Below, piece by piece: positions 1-11,565 of a stretch of 64,000 nucleotides of DNA (position 1 is its first letter; each line of letters opens with the position of its first letter). Made by a program: the position numbers and the translations under genes. Under the pieces are notes generated by a model. It saw only the letters and a list, made by a program, of their open reading frames with translations, was not told where the DNA came from and did no database searches. The stretch comes from Marsupella aquatica (lineage: Eukaryota; Marchantiophyta). The stretch spans positions 20,460,001-20,524,000 of the forward strand of contig OZ316891.1 of NCBI GenBank assembly GCA_973895155.1, read 5' to 3'.

Positions 1-3000
1 ATTGAAAAATTTAGAGGGGTGCCAGACTAAATTCAAAATCTAAAGTATACAAGGGATGCACCTTGGGAAGACACATTGAATTAAAATACACAAGAAAAGA
101 AGTTTGAATAAGACAAAATATTGGAAGATGGATTCACCATATCATTCTTAAATAGACCATACAGATACTCCAATGGCGAGTAATGCTGACGGAAATGAAC
201 CACACATTTCAAAGCGGCAGTCAATTGCACAGTAGGGGGTTTAGGTGACCCCTTACTGCTGTGACCTCACGGTGCTCAATCTGACCTGGTTGGCAAGGAA
301 GGCCTCCCACCTAATATACCTCTAAACATTGGGTTTGACATGATAAAGCGGGGCAGAAAAAGCACTAATGTTTTGCAAACCAGTTGGCTTTCTTGTGCAC
401 CGTAATGAGTGACGGAGTATATGATTCATGAGAGACAGCTAAGGCCTAAGGAGCTACCACTCTCGACTGCGAGTGTCTACTACTTACGCTCACCGTATGA
501 TGAAGAGAGTCACTACTCAATCCATCACCACACTCAGAAGGACGAGTATCTCCCGTCCTGGTATCATCGTATAATGAGAGCATGCTATAATCCGTGTTTA
601 CCGCGCGTGTGGATAGATTATAGTTAAAGATTGCAGGCATTCAAAGGCATGTGTACAGTTACGCGAAAGATACTTGCACGATTCTCCAATTTCGTGCTTC
701 ACAGGAATTACAGGAATCAGAATTGTGGCAGCGAGCCCACGGGCAGTCGAGTTGGGTGGGCAGATCTACTCCTCGTGTACTGTAGGTGGCAGTAGCTACG
801 GAGTTACTGGGATTCGACGCTCTATTCAAAGAGAGCTGGTACAGTGATTGGAGTAAAAGGGAGGGGAGGAAGAAGCACATGATCGATCATCAGCAGGCAC
901 CGGCCACTGGGCGTGGGCGGAACATGGATACCCACGATATGGCATAGCACACCCCACAGCGCAAATCGAACAGAGATTGGAATCATGAAAACCTGCCTTC
1001 CTGCCTTCTATGCCCCTGCCACTTGTACCGGACATTCTGGGAAAGCAGCAGCAGCGGTGTGTATTGTTTGCTTGACCTCGCTTCTATGGTACCGACTGCT
1101 TCTTCGTCTTGTCCTGGCGTCGGTCGGCCTTTCGTCCGTTGTCAGACTGATAATGGGCAAAATATAGGGGCGTCGTGTATGGAAAGAAATATCACCCTGT
1201 CGGGGGACGACAGATTACAGTACTGCTCGTATAATTCTATCCCTATTGAGGAAGCTCGGTCTAGTGGTCTAGAGAAGTGATCGAGTGAGTGGAGGACAAG
1301 GAAGGAAAAGTATTGGCGTTAGACACCGCCGTAGTGCACCAGTGCCCCTTTCCTGTAAGAGATCATGGATGATTGTATTTATTGCAGTCAGAAAGTCTAG
1401 ATTGGCTTCAGAATTTCGGCTCTGAACGAAAATAAAATATCTTTTCCGGCGAAATCTCAGCGCTCGTGAAAGCTGGGTAAATTCATTCTAGAATCGTTTC
1501 TCTTCTATCGTGTATCTCATGTCACGGTCTCCCCAGAGGATTCCTAAATTCCTTCGAATGAAAATCAAATGTGCTCTGTAACTCGTGGCTGGTAACTCAT
1601 AACTACTGTACAGCAGGCACCTCATTAATTCGATCCAGTCACGCTTGCCAGCATTCGCTTTGGCTTCCTCTTCGTGTCTGTAGAGGTTCAGGACAGTACA
1701 GTGTGTGTCAAACAAGGTCCAAATCTGCTGATAAGGCTAGTTCCATAGGTGTCGTGTGGAGAGGCAGGCAGGCTCTCGATGAACTCGTATTATTAAGGCT
1801 GTTGCCAAACAAATATCATGGTCCCAGACTCTCAAAAGCATCTTTAGACTCGGTGAAGACTTCTGGCTCTCTTGGCAGACTCGACCTGAAAACGAGTGAC
1901 AAGCGTCTGCATCTCAATGACCAATTCTCAGTGCATCTTAAGTGCAGAATGATGCTTCAATGCAGAGTTCTACGGACTAAACACACTTCTCGTAATGCAT
2001 CCCAAGATGGCTTCTACCTTTACCAAGTCCCTCCGATGATGGTGTTTCCGAGGTGTACAATTGCAGAAAGGAATCGGTAATTGACCGAATTGCGATTGCT
2101 GTGACTGATACTTTGCCAAACCTTCGCAATGCTTGTGGCTTCTGCTTTATTCCTGAGCTCGGGTTTCTTGGCTTGTCCATGTTTGCAGGTGCAGAATGGG
2201 GGACGCAACACAATAGTAGCCAGCAGCTTTTCAGTTTTATTTAGTCTGATTCTAGTTAATATATTGAAACCAAAATGAAGCAGTTGCAGGCTGTCAGGCT
2301 GTACGTCTGAGAAGTGGTGTGCCTCCGATTTCGATTGACGAGTGCAGCAGTGGAAGCGTTCAATTGCTTGAGCACGATCAGGAAGAATGCTTCTCGTTGC
2401 GTATCTATCTCCCAGAAGGGACTGATACGTCGTCCGAGGTAGCAGAGAAAAAGAGAAGTTTTATTCCCCAAATCCACATAAATGTATGAAAAGCCACATG
2501 AGCATTTTCGAAAATCATGGGCAATCAACTCTTGTCGGGACTGTTTGCCACTTTACCGTGTCGAATTGTCGCGCAGCTGGACGGAGCAGACCGATAGCAA
2601 CTACAAAGGGAAAGATTATGGACTCAATTGCATGGCTGCCGCAAACGTTTATCCGCCGGGAGGATGAACAAATTCTTCCTACCAGCGAGTCGTCCGTCCT
2701 TTCCGAATTATAGAATCATACAAATCTCGGGAAATCAACCGGACACTCATTGTCTCATTCTCTTCGCACACTTTCCTCATGTTTGTTGATGTGATAGTTC
2801 CTGCGTTGTTGTTAAGCACCCAAACCAAGTTCCGGCCCTTCTAACCGAATCCCGGGCCCACTACTGCTAGCAAAAAAGTTCCTCATTCCTACTGTTCAGT
2901 AGTCTATCCAACACGACAGGCTGCCGGTATCTTCAATTAACACTCTAAACCTCGGGGATTCTGTCCCGAGCCGATCAATCCTGGCGGTTATGGAGCCCCT
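1..3000. other. Intergenic, no supported gene
   Basis: I see no convincing gene here. Open frames are short, lack recognisable domains and overlap on both strands. The longest, at 1571-2080, opens with GTG rather than ATG and has no family resemblance. The stretch is less AT-rich than the following 20 kb, so an unrecognised noncoding transcript or the end of a gene lying to the left cannot be excluded. Confidence 0.5.
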
Positions 3001-3026
3001 CAGCTCAGCTCAGCTCAGCTCAGCTC
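3001..3026. repeat. CAGCT pentanucleotide microsatellite
   Basis: About five perfect head-to-tail copies of CAGCT are read directly from the sequence. Confidence 0.95.
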
Positions 3027-3131
3027 ACTCACCAGCTGCCCCGGATCGATTGTCATGACTGTGCGGAGACCCGAGGCCGATTCTAGTACTTGTGTACCTC
3101 GGAAATAGTGACAAGAGCGAGAGAGAGAGGA

Positions 3132-3146
3132 GGGGGGGGGGGGGGG
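3132..3146. repeat. Homopolymer G tract
   Basis: Fifteen consecutive G follow a short GA-rich run, and more G blocks come just downstream. This is compatible with simple-sequence slippage. Confidence 0.9.
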
Positions 3147-4034
3147 CTGGGGGGAAGTTTGTAAGATTACAGACTGATGATTGAAGGAGAAAGGCGGATT
3201 TTCACTTAGACCGTTAGGTAGTGCAAAGAATAAATAAGTACTGAAAACTTGAGTCGATGGGACAAAATTTTAAGTGGTGTTTGGGAAACTTTTGAGAAAG
3301 CGTTTTCTAATCCTTTTGCTGTAAGCATTGCTTTTGAAGTAAATCTAGGAAACTGGGAGAAAATATTTAGTGCATTGGGCTACCATTTGAAGAGATAAAA
3401 TAACTTACCCTTACAGTTACATTACAAGTACTGTAAGGCCATCCCAATTCGAGCAGGACATCCGTGAAATAAATTTAGTTCCATTTTAGCACATAATGCA
3501 ATAGCCAGAATATTAGTGTCCAGCCTGTTTTAATTTTAATTACATTGCATACACTGCAAAGTCACTCTTTACACCAGGATGCTTGACACCCCCTCCCGCG
3601 CTATTAACTCCTGTGAGAAACTTGTCTGTCATTTTATTTGAGGGTTTACTCACCATTGGAGTCTCTAGACAGCACAAAAGAAACATTCGTCTTCTCAACT
3701 TTCACAACTATTGATCAGTACGTGCACCCCACAACTACACAGAGTAGTGTCATGCACTTATCCAGTTTATCATGCAAGACAAGGGCTAGGGGTGAGACTA
3801 ATCCAGCACAGGCGACCTCACAACACATATGCAGAAGTGCTTAAAGATCTCCAATGCCCTTATAGCATAGTGCATACCACGCATAATTGGGGAGAAGCAT
3901 AAACTGTTTCCTATGCACTTATAGCATAGTGAGTGAAGTGCTATTTCCTTTGCAAGTTTCTACTGAGGCACTTATAGCATAAACAAATGGATAGCATAAG
4001 TGCATGTCAGCCCTTCTTCTCTGGTGGTGGAAGA
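3147..4034. other. Intergenic with scattered GCACTTATAGCAT copies
   Basis: No gene is seen. A short motif close to GCACTTATAGCAT recurs near 3854, 3914 and 3968. It appears in inverted order near 3991 (ATAGCATAAGTGCATG). These copies look like remnants of a small inverted or tandem repeat. Confidence 0.5.
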
Positions 4035-4662
4035 CTAAAAGCATCTCCAACCCTTACTGGAAAACCTTACTTGTAACTGGGTGTTGACCAAACCCTATAA
4101 CCAAATGCAAAAGTCAAGTCCAACCCATTTGCTTTAACCAGTGTCTGATTTGGTAACTGGGTCCATGTGTGTCAGACAAGATACAATTTTGATTTTCTAT
4201 GGGGTTGGTTTTGAAGATTTTAATATGGTGAAGCAGATTTCGAATGTGGGGCAAAAGTATCCACTAGACGTTGGGACTGAGTTTCATTTGACCATGAGTT
4301 TCATTTGACATTGACTCCTACTTACAGTAATCCACAGAAAAGGTGTTGTCAGACTGGGTACTTACTCCTTACAGTAACCCAACCCTACAGTAACCCAACC
4401 AAGAGTGTTGTCAGACTGGATACTTACTCACTTTGTACTTAATCCTTACAATACCCAAATCCAGGGTGTGATCAGAGTGTATTTACTCACTGTGTACCTT
4501 ACTCAAACCCAGGGTGTGACCAGACTCCAAGTCCAGGGTGTGATCAGAGGGTATTTACTCCCTGTGTACTTACTCCTTACAGTAACCAAACCCAGGGTGT
4601 CATTGACTGTGTACTTACTGGTTATAGTAAGCAACGCCAGTAAACTTTGGAGATGGTCTTAT
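4035..4662. mobile_element. MITE-like element with terminal inverted repeats
   Basis: The left end (4035-4060) contains GCATCTCCAACCCTTACTGG. The right end (4637-4663) is CCAGTAAACTTTGGAGATGG followed by TCTTATA, an imperfect inverted complement over about 26 bp. Ends built on GCATCTCCAA are typical of plant non-autonomous DNA transposons. The interior holds a degenerate array of phrases such as ACTCCTTACAGTAACC and CCAGGGTGT, and no coding capacity. No clear target-site duplication could be fixed. A related fragment lies at about 5452-5560. Confidence 0.65.
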
Positions 4663-7600
4663 ACCCTGTAGACTGTACCATACTACCATCCTACCCTTCT
4701 GATGCTGCAAACATGCCCCTGCACAGTTTTGCAGATCAGAGGTCGTCACTTGGGCCATACTGCACCTCTGTGGAATAGCAGAGCCTACATGTAGAAAAGC
4801 CTGTGATTTCTGGCTTTGCAGTAGACTCACCAGACTACTACTACAACGAACAGTAACATGATCATGATGACAAGACCCAAAATAGTTCTACAGTAGCTTA
4901 TTTGGTAAAGTCCATGTCAAAATATGTCAAACGACCCAAAACCGGCGCTTGGGGCCTCTCTTGGGACGGGAGAGGCATGAGTACAGTGAATGAATTGAGC
5001 TCGTTCATCTGAAATTCGGATGGATATCTGAATCGGAAGGAGCGTAAGTGAAGTGGACAGATTGCAGCAGTTACCCAAAAAACAACAAGGGCGAAGCGCA
5101 ACAACTTCAACGCAATGACGGCGCGACGTGCGAAATGGTTAAATTCCCACAGAGATGTGCAGCAGCAGAAACAATTCTTTAGGCAAGGCAGCCTAGGGAA
5201 AGCAAGTAGCACGCCAGGCCAGCAGCACCGATCACGTGGAGAAGCGCCCACACACACGACGCTTTATTAGTGAACATGGACGAAGGGAAGATTGATTATC
5301 GCGCAAATGGGCACTGTATAATCGTGCAATGATTCAATGAATGCGGGCATGCTGCTACAGTTCTGCAAATCTGCCCTCGCTTTCTTCTTTTGTTTGGTTT
5401 TCCATCATTCTCTCTTCCTGCGCTTTCTAATTCTGAGGGAATAAGTGGAAACAGGTGTTGACAGACTGGGTACGTACTTCTCGAAGATATTTAGATGTTT
5501 TACCCCTTATAGTAACCAAATCTAACCACATCTAGTAACCTTTTGAGATACACTTAGTCAAACTTTCCTAGTTTAAACTCTGGATTATATTTAGTTCATT
5601 AAATTTTAATATTAATGCTTTGGTGCACTTGCTGCTAATCACTTTACCCAGTTCATGGGGATTGGCACGTACAATGTCTATATGGGGATGGGCACGTACA
5701 ATCTCCATTTAGATCGGGGATTTAATTCATAGGAACAAATTTTATATATCAATGAAAGCCCGGAACAAAAAAAATTGGCCAACCCATAAAACTGAAGTGA
5801 GCCTGAGAGAGACTCGAGCACCGAACACACTAGGAGTAGAGCTAATTTCAAATTTTAACAACGAGAGTAATAAGCTTGGATTTGATTTATATCCAGCCTA
5901 ATGACTAAGATACGATTCCATCAGTCTTCGTATGAATGTTATCCTGATTTACATGCATGTTTTCATAAACTCAATGGAAACTTATAATCTTATTAGGGCA
6001 TGAGACTTGAAACTAAAATCCCACTTGAATTCATAAGTTCCTTGGAATTATTTTTCTCCCTTGGAAAATTCATAACTTCAAACAAGGCTATATAAGTCCA
6101 ATAATAAGATAGTTTTATCAAGAAATGTTAGCACCAGAAATTTGTGCCCAATAGTTCATCTGGGATTTGTGGCACTTTGGGTGATTCCCCTAAAATGAAA
6201 TTTTGATCTTTAAATCCCATGAAATCTCCCAGTTGTCTTGGGATAAGCATCCCTAGTTTGATCTTGTTTCATCAGATTTTGAAAATGGACACGTGTAGCT
6301 TAAAGGAGCATGGCTCTAGCAGTTTTCAAACTCTCCTTCTACTATCATTTGAACGTAGAGATCATCTTCTGAGGTTGAAGTGCCTGGCCAGTGTCAAACT
6401 GAGATTGGATGGATGACATTTTGAAACATATCTTAGGGTCCTTCCCCTGGATCATGAGATGCCTGCTCCAAGATGGCTGAGTATGACTTGGGCTTTCTTC
6501 ATTGTCACTCAGTGATGCTTGTAGATTTTCCAGGTCATTTTTCTAGGCCTGACTGGCTTTTTTCCTCTTCGTTCCACTTTCAGGTTTGTTTTCTCTCTAC
6601 TGTTTATCTTGACCCCTCAGATTTGTTTCCTCTTTGTTTGACTGGTCTTGGGTTTGTTTTCCCTTTGCTCCTCTCATCTTTGGATAGGTTGTCTATTGCA
6701 TACATTTGACACAGTGTCATTGTTCTTCTTGACGAGAATAATAAGAAAAATAATAAAGTGAGTATCAAATTGTAGCAATGGCATCGCAATATGATGTGAG
6801 ATTGAGAACAACTTTTATGATCTGAGCAGGAGCTGAAGGGACGTTTTGACTACGACCAACTTACACATAAGCACCTCAAGCCCATCAAACTGTATTCAGG
6901 AATGCGTACCGAATCACAGACTCTCGGATTCTATTGGATTGGATTTCCATCGGTAATGAACATACTCGTTAACAGTGAGTCTTGTCTGCTTATTTCCAAA
7001 CTGAGAGCCGCAGTTATTTCTTCTTCGACTATGGAAACGCTGTGATTGGATGTTGTTAATCAATTTGCCCGTGATCTTGAACGTCACTGGAGTTAAAGCA
7101 ATTAAAAACTGCTTCCTCGGAAAATCAGTCGCAAAATCCAGGAAAATGCTTTGATGCTGTAATGAAAGATCATTTCCCAGTCTCGTCCGTTCTCCCAAAA
7201 TAATTCCCATCGTCATTTTCAGGTTTGAGCAAATCCACTCCCTTATGACGGTCTCCTGTTTGTATTACTCTTCCGATAATAACTGGAACTTGATTGGGAG
7301 CAACGAAAATCAAAGACAACAGAAGCTACAGTAATATGTCTTGAAAGCCAAACTGACGCAACTACGTGAATGACCGACAGACCGATGACCGTTCTACTTC
7401 TGTAAAGGTAAACAGTTTGGAGCCCAGCAATCCCTCCCGACCATCGATTCTCAGTCAGCGTTCAGCAATGCCTGTGAAACACTGTAACCGATCATGCGGA
7501 AGCAGTAACATGAGCAGCGTCAATCTCGTCGTTGTTGTTGTTTTGGACTCTTAAAAAATCCATCCCTTCATTCCAAAAGTGCACATTCAGCATGAACAGT

Positions 7601-8100
7601 AATCAGTTCACAGAGAGGACCCTGAACTCCTTTTTGACCGGATCTCGTCGTGCCATCCATATCCCTTGTCATCGTCGTCTGTCAGCTTTGAATTTCGAGA
7701 CCCAAAAGCAGGAAACCGACCCACCAAAAAAACGATAACGTACTCTTCTTCGGTATAGTCGGCGATTGTCGGCAATCACAAAAGGTGCGCAGCTATGGTC
7801 TCCACATCTAGAGTAGTGAGGTACGTTTATTTCTTTATAGCACGACACCATTTGAAGCGCTGGTTTAGTGGTTTAGGAGAGGATGTTCGCCGTACCTGGG
7901 AGCACTGTTTTAGAGGGCGCCACCTTACTCTGACGATCACATGGTGCCGCCGCCAGTTTAGCAAGAAGCTGGGGTCGCTAGATGACGTCCGAGTAGTCGG
8001 TTCTTTGCCGGTAAGGACTCCGCCGGCGGGAATTATTCCATGCCCATCTTTCGGAATAGGGGTCTCAAACCGGATCCCAGTTTTTGAGGGGTGTCCCTAG
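4663..8100. other. Intergenic, no supported gene
   Basis: No recognisable coding region or RNA gene is present. A fragment at about 5452-5560 resembles the interior of the upstream TIR element (GTTGACAGACTGGGTACG, AGTAACCAAATCTAACC). The 7366-8100 part is richer in CpG and has one ATG-initiated 101-codon frame (7795-8100) without domain resemblance. I do not call it a gene. Confidence 0.5.
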
Positions 8101-8147
8101 AGTGAGAAGTGTCTCAAATGAGAGTACGCTGGCCGGGTCACCGGACA

Positions 8148-8410
8148 TTAGGGCGTGTCAAAACAGGGCCGTAAGCCGAGGAAGGCCACGGACAGAAGTG
8201 TCTCTGGAATGAGTCAGGTCTGTGTATATTAGGGGGTGTCAAAACAGGAGCAAAAGGTATGGCCAAGGACATAAACTGTTTTTGTAGCAAGCACAAAAAC
8301 AATTATGGGCTCCAGTGTACATTAGAGGGTGTCAAAACAGGGGCAAAAGGTATGGCCAAGGACATAAACTGGTTTTTCTAGCAAGCACAAAAAAACATAA
8401 TGGGCTACAT
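8148..8410. repeat. Three imperfect tandem copies (76-94 bp)
   Basis: Units begin with ATTAGGGNGTGTCAAAACAG near 8149, 8227 and 8321. They continue with GGTATGGCCAAGGACATAAA in the last two. The first copy keeps several CpG sites that read TG or CA in the others, so it may be the least decayed. Confidence 0.8.
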
Positions 8411-8487
8411 AAATACAGGTCCTCTAACATCAGACTTCCAGAATATCATAGGCATACAACTTTGTGTGTGGCAGTGCTTTGACACAC

Positions 8488-8764
8488 CCTAATGAGGAGT
8501 CTCAAAGCTCAATAGTTACACATGATGGCTTATGGCCATAAACAAATGGTCATAGCTCTTTTACAAGGTTAGGTAAAAGTTTCTTTGTTTCTTTTTCACT
8601 AGCCTTTAAAGCGACTTACATGAATTTACATGTCATATGACCAATCTTTACAGCAAAAAGTTATCAGTGGTGAATTTGGTAGTGAGTAACTTTTTATGTT
8701 AGTTTCTGCAACCTTAACTATTGAGTTAAGGTCCATCAAACTTTGAGGTTTGAGACCCCATATT
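8488..8764. mobile_element. Non-autonomous TIR element, GTCTCAAA family, copy A
   Basis: The left end reads CCCTAATGAGGAGTCTCAAA. The right end reads TTTGAGGTTTGAGACCCCAT, its imperfect inverted complement. The interior (TATGGCCATAAACAAATGG; AAAAAGTTAT; GAGTTAAGGTCCATCAAA) matches the element at 46,220-46,577 in order and orientation. There is no coding capacity, and the transposon superfamily is not determined. Confidence 0.6.
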
Positions 8765-9099
8765 GGAAACTAGCATTGGTGGGTTATTTGCTTTCACTTG
8801 GGTAGCAAACCCATATGTGTGAAAACCCCATCAACTGGTCATTGCTTAATAGTGACTAAATGTGCGGTCTCAAGTGTGGATCGCATAACACTTCACCCTA
8901 AACCACTGCATGAGCCAAAATTGTTGCCCCATGCATTCTCAATCGCCACCCTGACAGCAGAGTCTCAACTTCTGCAAAAAGGAGGGGCAGATTTCAGATA
9001 ATATAAACTCTTCCATGCCTTGCTCTTTGTACTTCCATGGATGGTTACAAGATTTCAAACCTCACCTAGCCACCTCAAGCATTATACAATCCGGGCGGC
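8765..9099. other. Intergenic, no supported gene
   Basis: No gene, RNA or clear repeat structure is seen, apart from the flanking repeats. Confidence 0.5.
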
Positions 9100-9560
9100 A
9101 TTTCCAGGAAAAAAATAGTGCAAAACTACACTCAAGGGTTACGTGTGTTAACTCATGCCCACTCGCAGGCCATGAGTTACCCTACACCTAGTCACACGAG
9201 ATAAAATCCGGGCAGCGGGCAGTCGGGCATCAAACCACAGAACAGGAAGATATGGAAACCCGGTTCTCATCCTGCCCGCCGGTAAAAACGCGAAGTCGCA
9301 AATGAAAATGGAGTGCTTCACAGTTCACATCCTGCCCGTGGGGAATAGTGGGAAAACAGTGGACGACTGGTCGCTAACCGGCCACGGGCAGATGAATCGA
9401 AAACGGGATCTCATCCTTCCCGCCGGCAAAACAAGTCGACAAACTAGCGACGCCTCATCCTGTTCCGCGGGCAGGGCAAAAGCGGGCATAGAAAGTGAAA
9501 CGGATTCTCGCAGAATGAGGATCCGCCACGTGGAAGCCGGGCAGCAGACGGAGATGTTTG
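9100..9560. repeat. Dispersed repeat with CGGGCAG/CTGCCCG cluster
   Basis: The left part (about 9105-9200) resembles 15,790-15,870 around GTGTGTTAAC. The right part is unusually GC-rich for this neighbourhood. It carries many copies of CGGGCA and TGCCCG, including CCTGCCCGCCGGTAAAA and CTTCCCGCCGGCAAAA. The short frames over this patch have no domain similarity and are not called. Confidence 0.55.
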
Positions 9561-9758
9561 CGCGGGAGTTTTCGTTGATATGGCGGCCAACGAGTGGTGG
9601 CATTTGGGTCACTTTGTTGTCAGTTTGCGTCAGTACTGTACCGGTACTCTGCTTGTAGCAACTCGTGGTCTAAAGAGCAAGATTAGGCCACGCGTGGGAA
9701 TTTCTGTGCTGTTACTCCTTCTTTGGCTCTTATCAATAAATTGGCCCGCTTTTACGCA

Positions 9759-10440
9759 TTGACCCCTAATTGCCCCCCATGATTTCCTCACTTTGTAGTT
9801 TCCAGTGCATTCTTGGATAGTTGGATGTGATCACTCGCCTCATTGCCAGCCTAATTGCTAACTCCCATATAGGTGGTCCTTGGTTGTCAAGTACTCAATT
9901 TCACAGATGGCACTAATAGATCTAGAGAGGATTTTCTGGAGAAACCTTCTCATTGGGCAGAGTTTATGGAATATGAAGTGAAGAAACAAGGGTAACAGCT
10001 AGAGACTTTACTGCCCTTGGAGTCCCATACTTTGAAATGAGATAGGGATATAAAAATGAAGAACTAAGGGCAAGGGGGGGAACTTTCCAGCCCTTGAAGT
10101 CCCTTAAACCCTAATACACCTTGACCCTTACCGCCCCCCATGATTTTTCCCTTTGTAGTTTCCAGTGTATTCTTCGAGGTGATCCAAATTTTCTTGCCTC
10201 ATGGCTCGATCTCACAATTCCCCTCATTGCCAGCTTAAATAATTCTTAACTTCCATGTGGGGGGGGCTTAGTTTCTAGATCCTCAACTTCACAGATGGCA
10301 CTCAAATATTGAGATTTTGTGGAGAAACCTCCTTGCTAGGCAGGGCTTATGGTATAGAAAGTGAAGAACCAAGGGCAAGGCCGACACTTGCAGTCCTGTA
10401 CTTTGAAATGAGAATAATCTTAACAAACATGTTGATGCAG
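9759..10440. repeat. Direct tandem duplication, about 362-bp period
   Basis: The block from 9759 (TTGACCCCTAATTGCCCCCC) recurs from 10,121 (TTGACCCTTACCGCCCCCC). Shared landmarks are TTTGTAGTTTCCAGTG, TTCACAGATGGCACT, GGAGAAACCT and ACTTTGAAATGAGA. The second copy is shorter and diverged. The tail phrase around GGCAAGG and CCCTTGA is a wider dispersed family, also near 14,990-15,060, 33,860-33,930 (inverted) and 47,095-47,150. Confidence 0.8.
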
Positions 10441-10664
10441 AGTTCACACAAAACAAAGGAGCAATATTGGGACACAGTCACTAGTTATATAGTTTAATGA
10501 TCTCTGAACAGGACTTTATTGTATAACTAATTTACTTTGTGATTTTCTTTGCATTTTACAGGGCATATTGGAAGAAGAATGGTTAGTCAAGATTTCAAAA
10601 ACCTTTGATTACAAAGATTCTCCACTACTTCTACTAAACCGAGTAAACATAAAAATAGGTTAAG

Positions 10665-11365
10665 CCCTTCAGTGTATCAAGGGCCTGTTTCTCAAGCAGC
10701 ACATGTTGGATTTTCTCCTGCATAAGAATTGCAACAAGACAAAGCAAAAACTCATAAAATCCTCTATACTCTCTCCCCTTTGCCTTTGCCCTTGCCCAAA
10801 AACCAGCACTCTAATCCTGACTAACCCTCGGGCTGTCTCTTTATATTTACAAGGGAATTTTGGGAGAAGAATCCTCAGTGAAGATTTTGATCACCTTCTT
10901 ATGATAATTTCTTATAATTTTAACGAGGTACTTGCTTTGATCGACCCCCAAAATGACACTTGTTACTTGATCGACCCCCTGAGGTCTATGAATGGCCCAG
11001 ATCTGAGATCAAAAGGTCCATCAACCGTCCAGATTGGGGAAAAGTATTGAGGGGGTTGATTAAGCAAACTTTTTTCTAAAAGTGGGCTACTAAGCATGTC
11101 CCTCTAATTTTAACTCAAATCAGTTCAAATAAAATCTATTAAACACTCAACTGCATTAAGGGCCTGTTTCTAGAGCCGTACAGGTTGGATTTCTCCGACA
11201 TATGGATTGGAACGAGAAAAAGCAAAAACATGTAAAGTCGCATGAGACTCTGAAGTCTGCCCATTTGCCCTTGCCCGAACAACCGCACTCTAATCACGAC
11301 TCACGCCCGGGCAGAGTCGCGGGCCAGGCAGAAGAATTTCCCCTGCCCGCGGGCAAGGTCTGAAA
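10665..11365. repeat. Two diverged direct copies of a ~220-bp repeat
   Basis: Copies at about 10,665-10,880 and 11,145-11,365 share GGGCCTGTTTCT, GTTGGATTT, AAAGCAAAAAC, TTTGCCCTTGCCC and GCACTCTAATC in the same order. The second copy ends in an intact CGGGCAG-type patch (CGCCCGGGCAGAGTCGCGGG; CCTGCCCGCGGGCAAGG). The first has lost most of that patch. The AT-rich spacer between them has no gene. Confidence 0.75.
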
Positions 11366-11409
11366 TGTACTGGCCGGCATTCGTTGCTTGAAAATATCTT
11401 CGCTTATCT

Positions 11410-11565
11410 CACCTCAGGCATGCATGCCTGCCATCGATGCATGGGTGAACGCAGCAATGCTACAATCTGAACGGCCCAGATTCACGATGCATGCATGTGC
11501 GCCATGAACGGACTCATGCGTGATAAGCAGTCGGAATTCTCGGCGATGCATTGAATGCACGTGTG
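11410..11565. other. Cluster of TGCATG (RY-type) motifs
   Basis: Several TGCATG/CATGCA motifs occur within about 150 bp, including GGCATGCATGCC and GATGCATGCATGTGC. In plants the CATGCA core is the RY element bound by B3-domain factors. No gene start is recognised nearby, so function is not claimed. Confidence 0.4.

Noticed and set aside
1571-2080. 169-codon open frame on +
   Set aside because: It opens with GTG, has no domain resemblance and overlaps equally plausible frames on the other strand.
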